From NCBI GenBank assembly GCA_039881145.1, contig JAYKKI010000038.1:4444501-4508500 (forward strand): 64,000 bases of DNA, given 5' to 3'. The translations under genes were made by a program, and so were the position numbers. Under the pieces are notes generated by a model. It was given only the letters and a program-made list of their open reading frames with translations, did no database searches and was not told where the DNA came from. The stretch is from Druceiella hillmani (Eukaryota > Arthropoda > Insecta > Lepidoptera > Hepialidae). Positions 32,147 through 44,032 of this stretch are shown piece after piece. Position 1 is the first letter of the stretch; each line of letters starts with the position of its first letter.

Positions 32147-32270
32147 TAAAAAAGAATGCAACAATCAAGTGCAAAAGCGAATGTCCAAAGCACTGAAATA
32201 ATTGATGAAGTCCTTGGTGGAAAAGGCCAATTGACTGATAAAACTATTAATGGGCTATCAAATTGTTATT
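32147..32270 (+). pseudogene. possible Mutator-like transposase scrap
   Basis: Two adjoining frames read ECNNQVQKRMSKALK and then GGKGQLTDKTINGLSNCYY. This resembles a block (CVGHVQKRM...L, then GGKGKLTD..I..LQNYYG) that I associate with Mutator-like transposase-domain proteins widespread in animal genomes. Nothing flanking supports it, and the attribution rests on about 35 residues recalled from the family. Confidence 0.4.
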
Positions 32271-33544
32271 ATTATTTTTTACGCTGCATTGTCATTTCTT
32301 AGAAGTATGATTGAATCTTTTGCTTCACTTTTTTACTTCATTATTGATATTAATCAACAACTTTAATGCCATCATTTCCATTGTTTTCGTCCACCATTTC
32401 GTTAAATTCAATCAAAGACTTCAACAATATTGACAAAAGCATAATTGTATTATGATTTTGCCAATCCTGCCTTCTTAGATTCTATTACTTTTAAATGTAT
32501 TTTCTCTAATCTCATTTTCCTCAGTTCTATTTTACAATTTAGTATATGTTTTCATACTTTCGAAATGCTATTATTTTGGCTGTTTCTGTTTTTGGGAAAA
32601 TAAGCTTTAAAATTATGTTTGAATCATTAATTTTAATGACGAATTAAGGAAGATATGGCATTGCCACGAAAACACCTTTAAGAAATAATATATATCAGAT
32701 GAAGATTAATTAAAGCTCCATAATATTACTCTACCACTGTTAATTTAATTTCAGTTGCATCAGCTGATTAATGCTACATTTCTAAACTAAAGCATTACAT
32801 GTTTTGATGATATTAATGATCTGCCTCAGTCTATGTGCATATTTCTCAGAACGACAGAAACAATTATGTCAAAAGTAATGAATTTTACTCTAAAATGTAA
32901 AATTAAATAATAATAATCAAAATCACTACTCAGGTTAGGGGTAGCTTAACAGTAGCAAACAGTTTGAAAATGAAAATTTAATTTAGTACCAGTTAGTGGA
33001 AATCCAGTAGACAGCTATACAAAAAGTTTACATATTCAATATTCATATTCCTTTATTTAACATATTCAAGACAAAAACAATTTATTTAACATATGCAATA
33101 CAAAACCCTTTATTTAACCTATTCAATACAAAGAAACGTCATCATATTATAATTCTAATTGGTTTTTTAAACACTGTTTAATAAAAAAAAATGGGATACA
33201 TACCCACGCATGCAAGCATGCTACTCAACAGGGCCGTAATCAACTGAAATTACTCAGTTTATGATGACCTGGGTATGGTACCACAGACTGTTATGTAAAA
33301 TCCAATGAGTTTATTATATTTGTAAAAGCTCAGTTACTGAGTTGCAAATGTTTATGGAGAATACATCTAAATGGGAGGTAGATATTACAGGAGAATTACT
33401 AGCACAAAGGAAAAAGTTACTCTACTAAACTACACTACACTACAATGGTAAACAGAGTAATTTTATCCTTTAAGTACGTATTTTCATTCTTTAAGAAGAA
33501 ATATGCAACCATCAAGAACCAATTAATTTTATTCGCTGGTGAAA
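32271..33544. other. AT-rich DNA without a recognisable gene
   Basis: A short tandem of TTTATTTAACATATTCAA-like words lies at about 33,050-33,130. No coding signal. Confidence 0.5.
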
Positions 33545-34170
33545 TATAATATAGTTTTTCTTCTTGTTTGTCTTCTCCATTTCTGAAGGTTATGTTCTAG
33601 AAAGACTTTTGTAGCTTCATATACATACTCCTTCTACTTTGTTCAGTTTTCTGCTCCTTCAAGATGGTTGTTACAGGAAGACCAGTGGTAGCAGTTACTT
33701 GATCACACCAATGGTTGGTTAATCAGCCACAGGTCTCTTTTCTTTCACCTTTCCCACCACACTCAACTTTTCAAAGTTATATGGTTACTGGTGTGCTTTG
33801 TGATGAAAGCAATTGAGAATTCTGTGGTAACAGATTGTCAAGAGTCTAGTTTTGATGTTTAGCTGCTCGAGAATAGACTTATTAGTTCTTTTGGCAGTCC
33901 ATGGTATGCGAAGCATACTTCTCTATCATCTCAAAGACCTCAATCTTCTTTTGCTCCACTAACCAAATCATTCACGATTCTGAGCCATAAATATCAAGAA
34001 AACCAGGTTCAGGACTAGTCTCACTTTGGAGATAATGGAGACCTTCCTGTCCTATCAGAGACATGTCAGTTGGCTCAATGCAGTCTTGGCCATCTTTTGA
34101 TTTCTCGCCTGCTTCCTTTCTGGGCAGTCACTAATGATTCAAGGTAGAGAAACTCGCTGACAACCTCATA
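33545..34170 (-). pseudogene. LINE reverse-transcriptase C-terminal fragment, minus strand (family A, piece 1)
   Basis: On the minus strand: LDIYGSES, then VEQKKIEVFEMIEKYASHTM and equivalents of the RTN.SILEQLNI block. This is the connection and C-terminal part of a LINE type common in arthropods (pattern LYGSESWTI, KKIEAFEMW..RRMLRIPWTA, RTN.SIL.EL). Many frame slips; no active-site motif. The same family appears again at 37.65-38.79 kb. Confidence 0.6.
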
Positions 34171-34839
34171 ACAAAATAAATCAACTATAATATAGCTAAC
34201 CCATTTTATTACTAATCTAATATTAAATAATGTGAAAATGACATGCAAACAAAATTATTTATTTTGTTTATTTATTTATTTATCTATTTTAATGTATCTA
34301 ATTGAAACATATGGCTTGCTATGAGGGCAATCTCTTACAGCCAACAATAATATCAGACCAGACCCGCTTGACGAGTTGAAATGATTCAATTATTACATTT
34401 TCCTGAATTCTGAAGAGTTGCACTAATTACCTCCCTTTTAATATTATTTTCATCTCATTACAAAGTTCTTTGCTGCCTGATATAGATGAATTGTGCCACT
34501 AACTTCAATACCAAAGTCCATTTTATGACGACAATATATATAAAGAAATTATTTTTGTTTCCATACTGGACAGCTAAAAATCACTAAATTATTAAATGCC
34601 TGTTTAAAAATGCAAACATTTTTTTGCTGAAACATCAAAAATTGTGAACTTTATTTTCCTTTCTCAAATGTATTGCAAATGAATGATTAGTAGCTCTAAT
34701 TCAATTCCAAAGATATAAATGGGCTTTTTCTTTTGAAATAAAACCTTAATTTTTATAAAAGTCAAATACTACTAATTTCAGAATTTGACCAGCTTCCTTG
34801 GTACCCCACATAAAGACAATCTATTCTGTATTTATGGAT
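34171..34839. other. AT-rich DNA without a recognisable gene
   Basis: May hold unrecognisable downstream parts of the piggyBac fragment at 34.84-35.07 kb. No motif could be read with confidence. Confidence 0.4.
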
Positions 34840-35065
34840 TAATATTTCCCCTTTTCTGGCACTTGAAATACAATAGTAGAATCATATAAACTAAGGCCAA
34901 CCATATATCCTTTGACTCATCCAAATCGAGAGGTATCTGTGTTTTATTTGTTCAAATACCCACTGCAGTCAAGTTCTCTTTCTATAACAAGAGTATGACA
35001 AAATCTATATTGGGAACCAGTCATCTATCATGATGGTTCTTCTAGTTTTTGATATTACACCACAC
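34840..35065 (-). pseudogene. piggyBac-like transposase fragment (copy 2)
   Basis: The minus strand reads RTIMIDDWFPI (family RNVTMDNWFTS, third catalytic Asp), then after a frame change ENLTAVGI, a stop, and TNKTQIPLDL (family LTLVGTI..NK..IP), and VPEKGKY near the lower end. It covers about 75 residues of the catalytic core and is older than the 62.6-kb copy. Confidence 0.52.
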
Positions 35066-37649
35066 ATTTGTTTTTGATCATATCACATCACATTCAGCAT
35101 TTGGATACTCTCCAAAGAAAACCTCTGATATGAGAGTAAACAATTTGTATCAGTAAAAGTAATTGTTTTCGACCGTAGCTATTAGGTTTTGAAGAAAAAT
35201 GTGTTTGGAATATATGTTATTGAAAACAAAATCATCCTCAAAAATCATCTAATTGTTTATGATGAAATATTGACGAGAAAATAATGAGTTGACTTCAACA
35301 AGCAGGTTTCTTATGAGTGCTTGATTGTCTAAAGTAAGTCATGTAACGCTCATATTTTTATTGTCAAAATGTAAATATTTCAAGAAAAATGAAAAGTTAA
35401 TTGAACTCTTTTGAGAAGAATAAATTTTGGTCTCTGTGAAATATGTCTTTCACTATTCTTTGATTATTCTTTCACATTTATTATTATTTTTCTTAGTATT
35501 GATAATAATAACATAAATTAAAAGATCACTGAAAAACAGTTTTTGCACTTCAAGAGGTGTCTCTTCTTTGGCTGTACTTATCCCATCCTGGTCAATTTGT
35601 GAAAATATTACATGATTGAGCGTGAATATCAGTGCTTTGTAGACACTAACCCCATTTCGTCTTTTTGAATTCAATCTGGAAACTATCTGAATCTTCAGTA
35701 TCTTGCAATAGACGGCTAATTTCTTTTTTCTAGTCGATTTATTTCAAGTCTCAAAGAAAACATGTTATTTTTCAATCAAATGATAAAAAATTGCATTATT
35801 CATATTTATTCACATATGATTACATTTGTCATAAAATATGTTTCATATATTTTAAATGCAAGTAACTTACCTAATATTTGTACCTTTTGGAAATTTTTGT
35901 CACTACTAAAATCTTCTATAGTGCCCATCACGTTAAAGCTATGTGAACATAGATGTCAATTACATAGATGCCATCATCAATTGCAAAGGAAGCACAGGGA
36001 GGGGATCAAAGTAACAACAATTGGTTACTAAGAATTTAGCGGTTTCCAATTGTGTCGGTGTGTGGGACCAACACATGAGCTCAGAAAAGTTAACATATTG
36101 ATTTTGATAGAAAATTACAAATATTAAACAATGATTTTTTTATTTAGTGGCTTTTAGTCTCATCACTTTGTAATCATAATGACATCTTTTTAAAATTAAG
36201 CAAAAATGTTATTGGACACTTAGCACTATGAAATAAAATTGACTTCAAAGTAGTAATATTACATTATTTTCACGTCAATCCATATTATATAATTTTATAT
36301 GAAAATGTAATCTTTTTTAAATTATGTTCATATATTGTATGTACTTGGTCACTGACTTATTTACGTAGACATATCGCTTCTTGCAGTAAATACTTTATAA
36401 TAGACCTTTTCTTCAGCTTATATTGCAAGGTCTGTAGAGACATGCACATTTCTTTTCAACCCAAATTCTCTTCTGCCCGACACTTCATACGGCCTTTGAT
36501 ATTTCACTAAAACTCGTTTTAGTACATATATTATTCAGTATCTATTTCCCATCTAGTCATAATTTTAAAATAAGGTACCTCTCTTATAGCAATAAATAAG
36601 TTAATCTTCTCTTGTAAGAGCTAGGACATAATACTTCGACCAATTTGCAATATTTGTAAAAACACCATCTGTTATAGACAGATTTTTTATCCACTATTTC
36701 ATAAAGTTCTTTCAGACAGCCCAGGAGATATTTAATTGGTTTTACATTTATTCAACATTTTATTTTTAATTTTGAAGTAAATTGTAGTCTTGAGTTTGTT
36801 CTTCTTGAAATTTGTTTTAAGGACAATTTAATAAATTATTTTGAAAAGGGGCTTAAGTCCATTATTTTAAATTTTCAAGAGATACAAATAACTGTGTAAT
36901 TATTATTTCTTTTTGTATGGAATCATAAACATTAAATTTTTCCTTTTAATAAATGTCTATTGAAGTTATTACTTTTTCTATTAATGAGAGATATATTTGT
37001 CACCGGTGATGTAGATATAGCTCATTCCGGAACCTAGGTTTGTGCCCTTTTCAAAACTTACATGGCTATAATAAATAAAATGCATAAGTTTTAATTATAA
37101 TTTAAAACATTTTTTTCTTTCAGATTTATTACCTCTCACAAAATCATATTACATTCTTTTGGCACTGACTGTTAAGAAAGCAAATACTTTAGGTATGATT
37201 ATAAATTGAGAAAAGTGAAATTTAAAATAAAAAGAAAATAAAAAATTAAACTGTTTATATGATTTCAAACAAAATATTTTTTTTTAAATTTTCAATGGAA
37301 AAGCTAAAAGTTAAAACCCCCTTTAACCTGGACCCCGAGAATATAAAATTTCATTTTGTAATAAAATTTCATTTTGTTACCTTCTCTAATTATTAAAAAA
37401 GCAAAATGAAAGTCCCTAAATGATAATTTTAGTGTTACACATATTAATTGAAAAAGAATATAAATTTCAAAATATATATTTAGAATATTGATCTTGAGGT
37501 TGATATTTGTACCCTAGCTGACAAATTTTGAAACATATAGGATTTCTAGCATTTTTCCACAAGAATCTGTTATCTGTGTTTGATCTGATAAACAAAAAAG
37601 GTCTAAAGAGACTCTTTTCTCTTTTACTACTATATCACTCTTGACAAAT
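35066..37649. other. AT-rich DNA without a recognisable gene
   Basis: Several 60-90-codon open frames (35,453-35,674 minus; 35,762-36,031 plus) show no domain or compositional sign of coding. A more G+C-rich stretch at 36,340-36,730 was read in six frames without a match. Confidence 0.45.
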
Positions 37650-38790
37650 CGATCATGGTCATCACATTGTATTGCCAAAGGTTGATATAACCTACCTCAC
37701 AATGTCTCTTAATTTTTCTCTGATTGCCATCAGTATTGTACACATGCCACACGCAGTAGATTTGAACAGAACCCTTCATCGCATTGGGGTCTGTCTACAA
37801 GCTCCATTTTCCACCCTGTATGACAAAGCGTTCTATGGAGCTATAGTGTAGTCATGGCCAAAGAATTTGAGGGTTCAAGATTGCACCTAGTTTGATAGAT
37901 GCTGCTGGATGCCAAGTTCTTGGCTCATGGAGATATTAGATCGGAATTTGGTCTAAGATATTCCAAGTAGTCTTCCCCAGCATCATATCTCTAGATCTAT
38001 CTTCTTTTCGTTATCTCAAAGTGTCCATGTCTCCGAGGAATACAGAAATATGGAGAACACAAGAATTCGGACAATACAGGTCTTGGTGGTTTTGGTTATG
38101 TTTCAGTTCCTCCATATTTTCTTTATCATATCCATTGCAGTTCTAGTTATTGCCATATACCGTTCCGCTTCATTTATGCAATCACTGTTTTTTGAAACCA
38201 AAACTTCAAGATATATGTAGGTTTGGACTACTTCAAAGATCCAGTCCTCTGCCATAATTTTTGTTTTGTCACGATTAATAATTAACCCCAACTCAAGGCT
38301 TACACATTCCATTCTAAGAAGTTATTTGTACATATGGCGGGAACTAATAATAAATAAGGTAATTCTGTCTGCGTAACACAAGTTCATGATCTTGTAGCCA
38401 CCAACTGTAACACCTTCCAGAGTGATCCACATTATCATCTCAGTATAAATCTTGAAAAGCAGCGTTAATAATATGTAACTTTAGCAGACAATTACACTGG
38501 AGTAGAAATTGTTGGACAGTATATCATCAGTCCATAGTGAATATATACCTTCTTAATAAAGATATCTAAGAAAGTGTACCACATGCATTGTTTCGCACAT
38601 TTCCAGTAAGGTGCCACATAGGATTTTATTGATTTGAACATTTACAAAAACAAAGTACGAATAAATTGACTTGTTAAATTCCCAAACCTTTTCAATGATT
38701 ATGTGGACAATGATAATTGGTTCATCGATGCCCTTTTTATGACAAAAACAGCTTTTCCAGAAAAACTTGTTAAACCAACTACCAACCAAA
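37650..38790 (-). pseudogene. LINE reverse-transcriptase fragment, minus strand (family A, piece 2)
   Basis: Read on the minus strand from 38,789 downward: HKKGIDEPIIIVHIIIEKVW, EFNKSIYSYFVFVN.QINKILC (family EFN..IYLCFIDY.KAFD) and WYTFL.IF (degenerate). A long decayed part follows, then IMNLCYADRITLF, the YADD catalytic box with the second Asp changed to Arg. Next come LELGLIINRDKTKIM and YIYLEVLVSKNSDCINE, the IKKIW.N block, and a weak C-terminal tail. The catalytic pair is lost and stops abound. The layout is that of a LINE palm, thumb and connection. Confidence 0.65.
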
Positions 38791-41700
38791 TTTTTATCTC
38801 ATTTATGGCAATGTAATTTTATGAACATCAATCAGCTGCCTTAACTTTATGCCTTCAATAACTTTTAAGGTAACAGAATCATACGAATGGCAATTAAAAT
38901 TATATTAAAAATTATATGATAGCACCTGAGCTATAAACAATGAACGAGAAACTGTGTTGCTTGTTGTCATTCCACAGCTCATAGAAGTAAAAGTAAATAC
39001 CTAAATTAAAAGATAAATCTTGAAAAAAAAAGGTAAAGTTTACTAGAAGTCCTAGATTAATTTCCTGTAACGGCTTTTACTAAATCCAAAGTAATACACA
39101 CAATCATTCAATAGACATTAAAAAATATTTTATTTTTAGCAAGACACTTAAAGGACTGCTTTATTTCTCACAAATTTGTACAATATTCGTCTATATTTGT
39201 ACAAAATTCTATCATGTAACTATTAACAAGGTCAACGAAAAATAGCTCAAATAATTAGGAACATAGAAATCTATAAAGTGAATGGAAAATATATAATAAT
39301 ACAAGCCATTTAACTTCCTACTCAATTCTTTAAAAATACTTGATAACTGATTATTAATAGGAGCTTTCTAATACCCAAGGAAGGAAAGATAATTCTAAGC
39401 CATTAATTTGGTTTTCACTAAAAGTACATACACAGAATTTTCAATAATATTAACTTTAAATCATAAACCTTTAAGTAAAGTTATACTGTTAAGTGACGTT
39501 TCTAAACACTGCCCGGCTTTTAATAAAGTATCATATGATTGATCTTGTCAACGCCTATATTATACTGAAGTCATATCTATAAAAGAGGTATTTCTTTATA
39601 AAACAATAGGTACTTCTTACACATATAAATATTAACTACTAAACGAAAAACTTTTCAAGCTACACAAGCAGGGTTCTTGGGCCAATCTTGTTCTTTTGTT
39701 CTAATGAATGCTTATTAAGATTACACCATTAATAAAATTATCTGTTCAATTATTATCCTACCTTGTTGAATGACCAGTTATTAACCTATCCATATTGCCT
39801 CCGCTAAATCCAAAAAATGCGGCACTACACTCAATAAATTGGAATCCTTGCAGTATCTGTTAATATGACATTGAATAAAACACATCACCTCAAAATAGAA
39901 TCAAAATATTAACTCTCCAAATTTTGTTGCCTAACATAAAGAAAATTGTCTTTTAAAGAAGATTTTTGATGGTGTTAATAAGAATGAAGCGTTTGAAATC
40001 AGGAGTTACCAGATTTTAAAATAAAGTCAAAAAGAATAACTGAGAAAGACTAGAAAAAAGTTTTGAGAAAAACTATGACACAGCCATTCAAAACGATAGA
40101 ATAACATGGCACCATGTAGTACCGGCTCTTGTGACGGCGCTGCCCATACTCAACCTTGTGAAACAGTGAGCCCTTTTGGTTTAAATTTGATAAAAAAATA
40201 TTCACAGGTACCATCGTTGTACCTCAACTTATTTTCATAATCTGATAGTTTTTCCTTGGCTAGAGCACTTAATTATAACTCATATAGATTTATCAGGTTC
40301 ATGATTATATTTTATATTAGTTACAGCATACAGAACATACAATTCTAATACAATTTCACTACCATTTCATTTTACCTGTGTAATCATCTGAGGTCAAAGA
40401 TAGAAGGTTTTGGCTTTATTTATCTGCTACATGAACATAGTAAGCCAAATATTGGTCCAGAATATAGATTAATGTATCAAGGAAGGATTAGCCTTTGATA
40501 TTTTCTTCACAAAACGTAAAATGCCACTTCTTCCATAAAAAATGTGGGCTTATGTATCTTTTTTATGGTAAAAGTATAGTATTAAACGAATATTGAAAAC
40601 TCTTTTTAGAGAATCGCTCTAAAAGGCTTCTAAAAATTTTGCAAGTTCTATTTAATCAAAAAAACAATTATTATTTTTATTTGTATAATTTAATGTAAAT
40701 TAACAAACTTAATTTTTTTTAAATTCTAGACTTTAAATAAGGAAGAGACTTCCAAGTTTATTAATTAGGATTAAAAAGGCATCAAATGTGATTTTATGGA
40801 TATATTATTCTTATATTTATTTATTATATGTAAAACATGTTTTTCAAGTAGATATTTCTACTTTTAAGGAAGCCACTCATATAGTTTTAGATATAAAGGT
40901 CCCACTTGTTTGTTCCTACAAATATAAAAATTTCTTCTAAAAAAATTACTTTTTCATCAGCTTACTTTCTTATGGATCAAGGGTCAAAAGTTTTCCCATT
41001 AAAAATAAGAGAATTTTGTGAGTTCATAGCAGTACACAGATCAAGTTATCGCTAAAACCCACCTCGCACATGCCGTTCAATATTTACATGAACCATTTCG
41101 ATTCGCTTTTAGTCCCCTATATATATAAGTAATAATTTAATACTAAATAAATTTTTTTTCTGTTCTAATAGTTTAGATAATATTACAAAAATTTCACACA
41201 TCTCGGTTTTTTCAATTTCGAGGTATCGACTTCTCAATATTAGTGATATTAACATTTACTGACTCATTAATAGATCATCCAAACCTATTGATCATATCTA
41301 ATATACCTTGAATCTTAAAATTCAGAACATAAGTATTGTTATTAATGTACATAATAGGAAAAGTAACAAAATGGTGAAAGGTTGTCAGAAAAATAAAGTT
41401 ATATTTGTAGTTATTTTGTGAGAGATTGTATGAGAATGACGGTATTGGTAACATGCAAGTTCCAATAAAATGGAAAACTTAAGACAATGCGATAATAGAA
41501 TAATGTAGGATCAGATTTATTTATGGACTTGATTTCCAACATGCTTCATTCAAAAAGGGTTAAAAAACTTTAAGTCAGAAAATAGGCTTTATGTTTATAT
41601 TATTTCCATAGTACAAAAAAGAGGCACATTATTGAAAAAAGATTACTTCAAAAAGTAATATACCTTATATTCAATAAAAATCATAAAATTTAAAAAATCA

Positions 41701-42612
41701 ATTTGACATCCCATCAAAAACAGTCAAGTGAAAAAATGTGGCAACTTCTCATCGGACTACTTAGTAGGTAATATAAAGATTATCAAATTTGCCAAGTTCA
41801 TTCTTTACAATAAGTTTTTAATTAAACATTTTATAAGAACATAGTAAAACATAACTTTAATTTAACACTGAGGTTTGGTCTTGGGATGTTGTTTAGATTT
41901 AGTTTTTTACACTTAGGTGTTCCTAAATTCCACGTTCGTAAAAAGTATAAAAATTTCATTGCTACGTTTTAAAGATAAATTATAAGCATATTTTGTTTCT
42001 GTTCTATAAAATGTTTAATTACAGGCTTCAAACAAAATGTGACATATTATTAAATTAAAAACCCAATTATCAATTTTTTTTTTAATTTTTCCATTAGCCA
42101 TAATTACTATGCCTTTTACTCATACATTTCATATTTACTGTTTTCGCCTGAGATCTAAAAAATGTTTGTAATCCTTAATTTTGAAGAAACCTCTATAAAA
42201 GTGGCTTGTTAAATTAAATAATAAAAAATATTAGTTACCTTTCTAAACGGTGAATGGCATGCAAACGCTGCATGAACTTCTTTCAACCAAGAATAGAAGG
42301 ATAATCATGCACTGACTTATTCCATTTCCTCCATTTTTAAAATGACGATATTGTTATACAATAACATAACAACTGCGAAGTTATATTATGTGGAAGCTGT
42401 TGGAGTATACAGAAGAATATGCGGCAATTTTATAATTCAGTGCATTTAGTTAATTTTTATAGGTAAGAACATCTATGAATATATTAAATTGTTTAATTAT
42501 AGATAAAATGTCTTCAATTGTTATAAAATTTTTACTTAATTTAATTGAAAATTTTAAATTTTACACTTTTTAAGAAATAGGGATTTACAGAACAAACCAA
42601 AAAAATATTTAT
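38791..42612. other. long AT-rich stretch, nothing recognised
   Basis: No repeat larger than simple A/T tracts and no coding motif on either strand. A slightly G+C-richer 80 bases at 40,105-40,185 would start an open frame on the minus strand (ATGGGCAGCGCC) but has no continuing support. Confidence 0.5.
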
Positions 42613-42658
42613 CCCCGTCTTGAACAGACTATTTGATAGTATTCTGTTCAGGACGGGG
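42613..42658. repeat. 15-bp inverted repeat, G+C-rich arms
   Basis: CCCCGTCTTGAACAG (42,613-42,627) and its reverse complement with one mismatch (42,644-42,658) enclose 16 AT-rich bases. The arms stand out in an A/T-only background. This could be the fused terminal repeats left by a DNA transposon deletion. Confidence 0.6.
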
Positions 42659-43559
42659 TTTACTATTTAAAAAAGTGATGTGATGAAAAGAATATGAAAA
42701 AGACAAAATTAAGAATATAATTATATTTTAGGGTTTTGCATCCAAGAAGTAAAAAAGAAAATGGGACTTTGGTATCTAACTGTCTCCCCGTAGCTTACAC
42801 ATGGTTTTCTTAGAAATTATACAATCTAACAACTTGAAGTTTGGCACAGTTGTATATGTCATTTACCCAAGTGTATTCTAGGTGAAGATATGAGGTCAAA
42901 ATGAGGGGCCAAAATGAAGAGTTGAAATTCGAAACTGACATCAAAATCAAGTGTGGTATTCTGAAATAGTTTCATTCTTAATAGCCTTCGAATACTTTGT
43001 ATTTTGATATATTCATTAATTTTAATAAACTTATAAATTAATATTTCAGGTGTCAAGTTTCATTGATATATTATGAAATTTAATAAAATAAGTAAAATAT
43101 GTTTGTTTTGCTCCCACGTCCAAAATCCCATATGACATAGTTTGACACAAGTGCATCAGAATACATAAGTAAAAACAATGTTGTTAAATTATATACACAT
43201 TTCATTAGTGCTTAAAAAATGGTGCTCAAAAGACAGAGTAATTGTTTTGTCTTCAATACAAATATCTATAATATTTTTCATATGTTATTTATGTGATTCC
43301 ATCTCTCTTATTATAGTTCTCAGATGAGCACCACCGGAAACTATTCTATGTTCACTTTATTTGATTATAACAACATTAGGCGTAACATGGTTGCATGTAA
43401 ATACCAATGATCCAATGGATGCTTATAAATTTAATGCCAATTGTATTTTGTATGCTAGGAAATAATATTTCTTACTTTATATATGATGACAGTTGTGGGG
43501 ATTTATGAGAATACCTGGACGTCATTAAGAGTGCGTAGTTTTTGATGTGAAACATCTAT
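42659..43559. other. AT-rich DNA without a recognisable gene
   Basis: No motif or repeat found. A 65-codon minus-strand frame at 42,859-43,056 looks random. Confidence 0.5.
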
Positions 43560-43800
43560 AGGCGCAGGTATAAACCGGATCGTTGACGTGGCGACGGGTC
43601 GCCACGCTATACTAAGGTATTATATAGTCTATATGTAGTAGAGTGTACGGTATGGCGACATGTCGCCATGCGCAACCGACTACGCGACCCCCTCCTCACT
43701 CAGTTCGACGCTGTTGTTTACTACGGTAAACATAACCTGTGTTTTATTATTTTTGTATTAATTGTAAATAAATGTTTATTAAATAAAGTCACCATTTTCT
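43560..43800 (+). mobile_element. possible solo LTR or other terminal repeat fragment
   Basis: A G+C-rich island with two G+C palindromes, a TATA-like ATTATATAG, a TCAGTTCGACG word resembling the arthropod initiator, and an AATAAA cluster about 100 bases later (43,768-43,790). This arrangement of promoter, start and polyadenylation signal resembles an LTR. No TG...CA boundary pair with a 4-6-base duplication could be fixed, and no gag or pol lies near. Confidence 0.35.
43587..43669. repeat. two G+C-rich palindromes
   Basis: CGTGGCGACGGGTCGCCACG (8-bp stem, loop CGGG, 43,587-43,606) and ATGGCGACATGTCGCCAT (43,652-43,669, a perfect 18-bp palindrome) share the core GGCGAC/GTCGCC. They look like two copies of one hairpin motif. 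Confidence 0.75.
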
Positions 43801-43988
43801 GTAAGAAATTCGTAATACTTAATTTTTTCATTATACTATATTTAGTTCCTGTAATAATCTTGTCTTTTATGCATATTACTTATACGAAAACGATGTTTCG
43901 CATCTGCCAGGTGTCCCGTAACGGCTCACTGTTTTTTTTTAAATTCCAAAACACAATTTGTAATTCATTTGAATAATAATGTATTAAA

Positions 43989-44032
43989 TTTCACTGTGGT
44001 CAATTTTATTCACAATAAATACCACAGTGAAA
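43989..44032. repeat. 12-bp perfect inverted repeat, 20-base loop
   Basis: TTTCACTGTGGT and ACCACAGTGAAA flank an AT-rich loop. It may be terminal repeats of a tiny deleted element. No target duplication is evident. Confidence 0.6.

Noticed and set aside
40105..40185. G+C-richer patch that could begin a minus-strand ORF with ATGGGCAGCGCC
   Set aside because: The frame has no recognisable domain and no supported splice donor.
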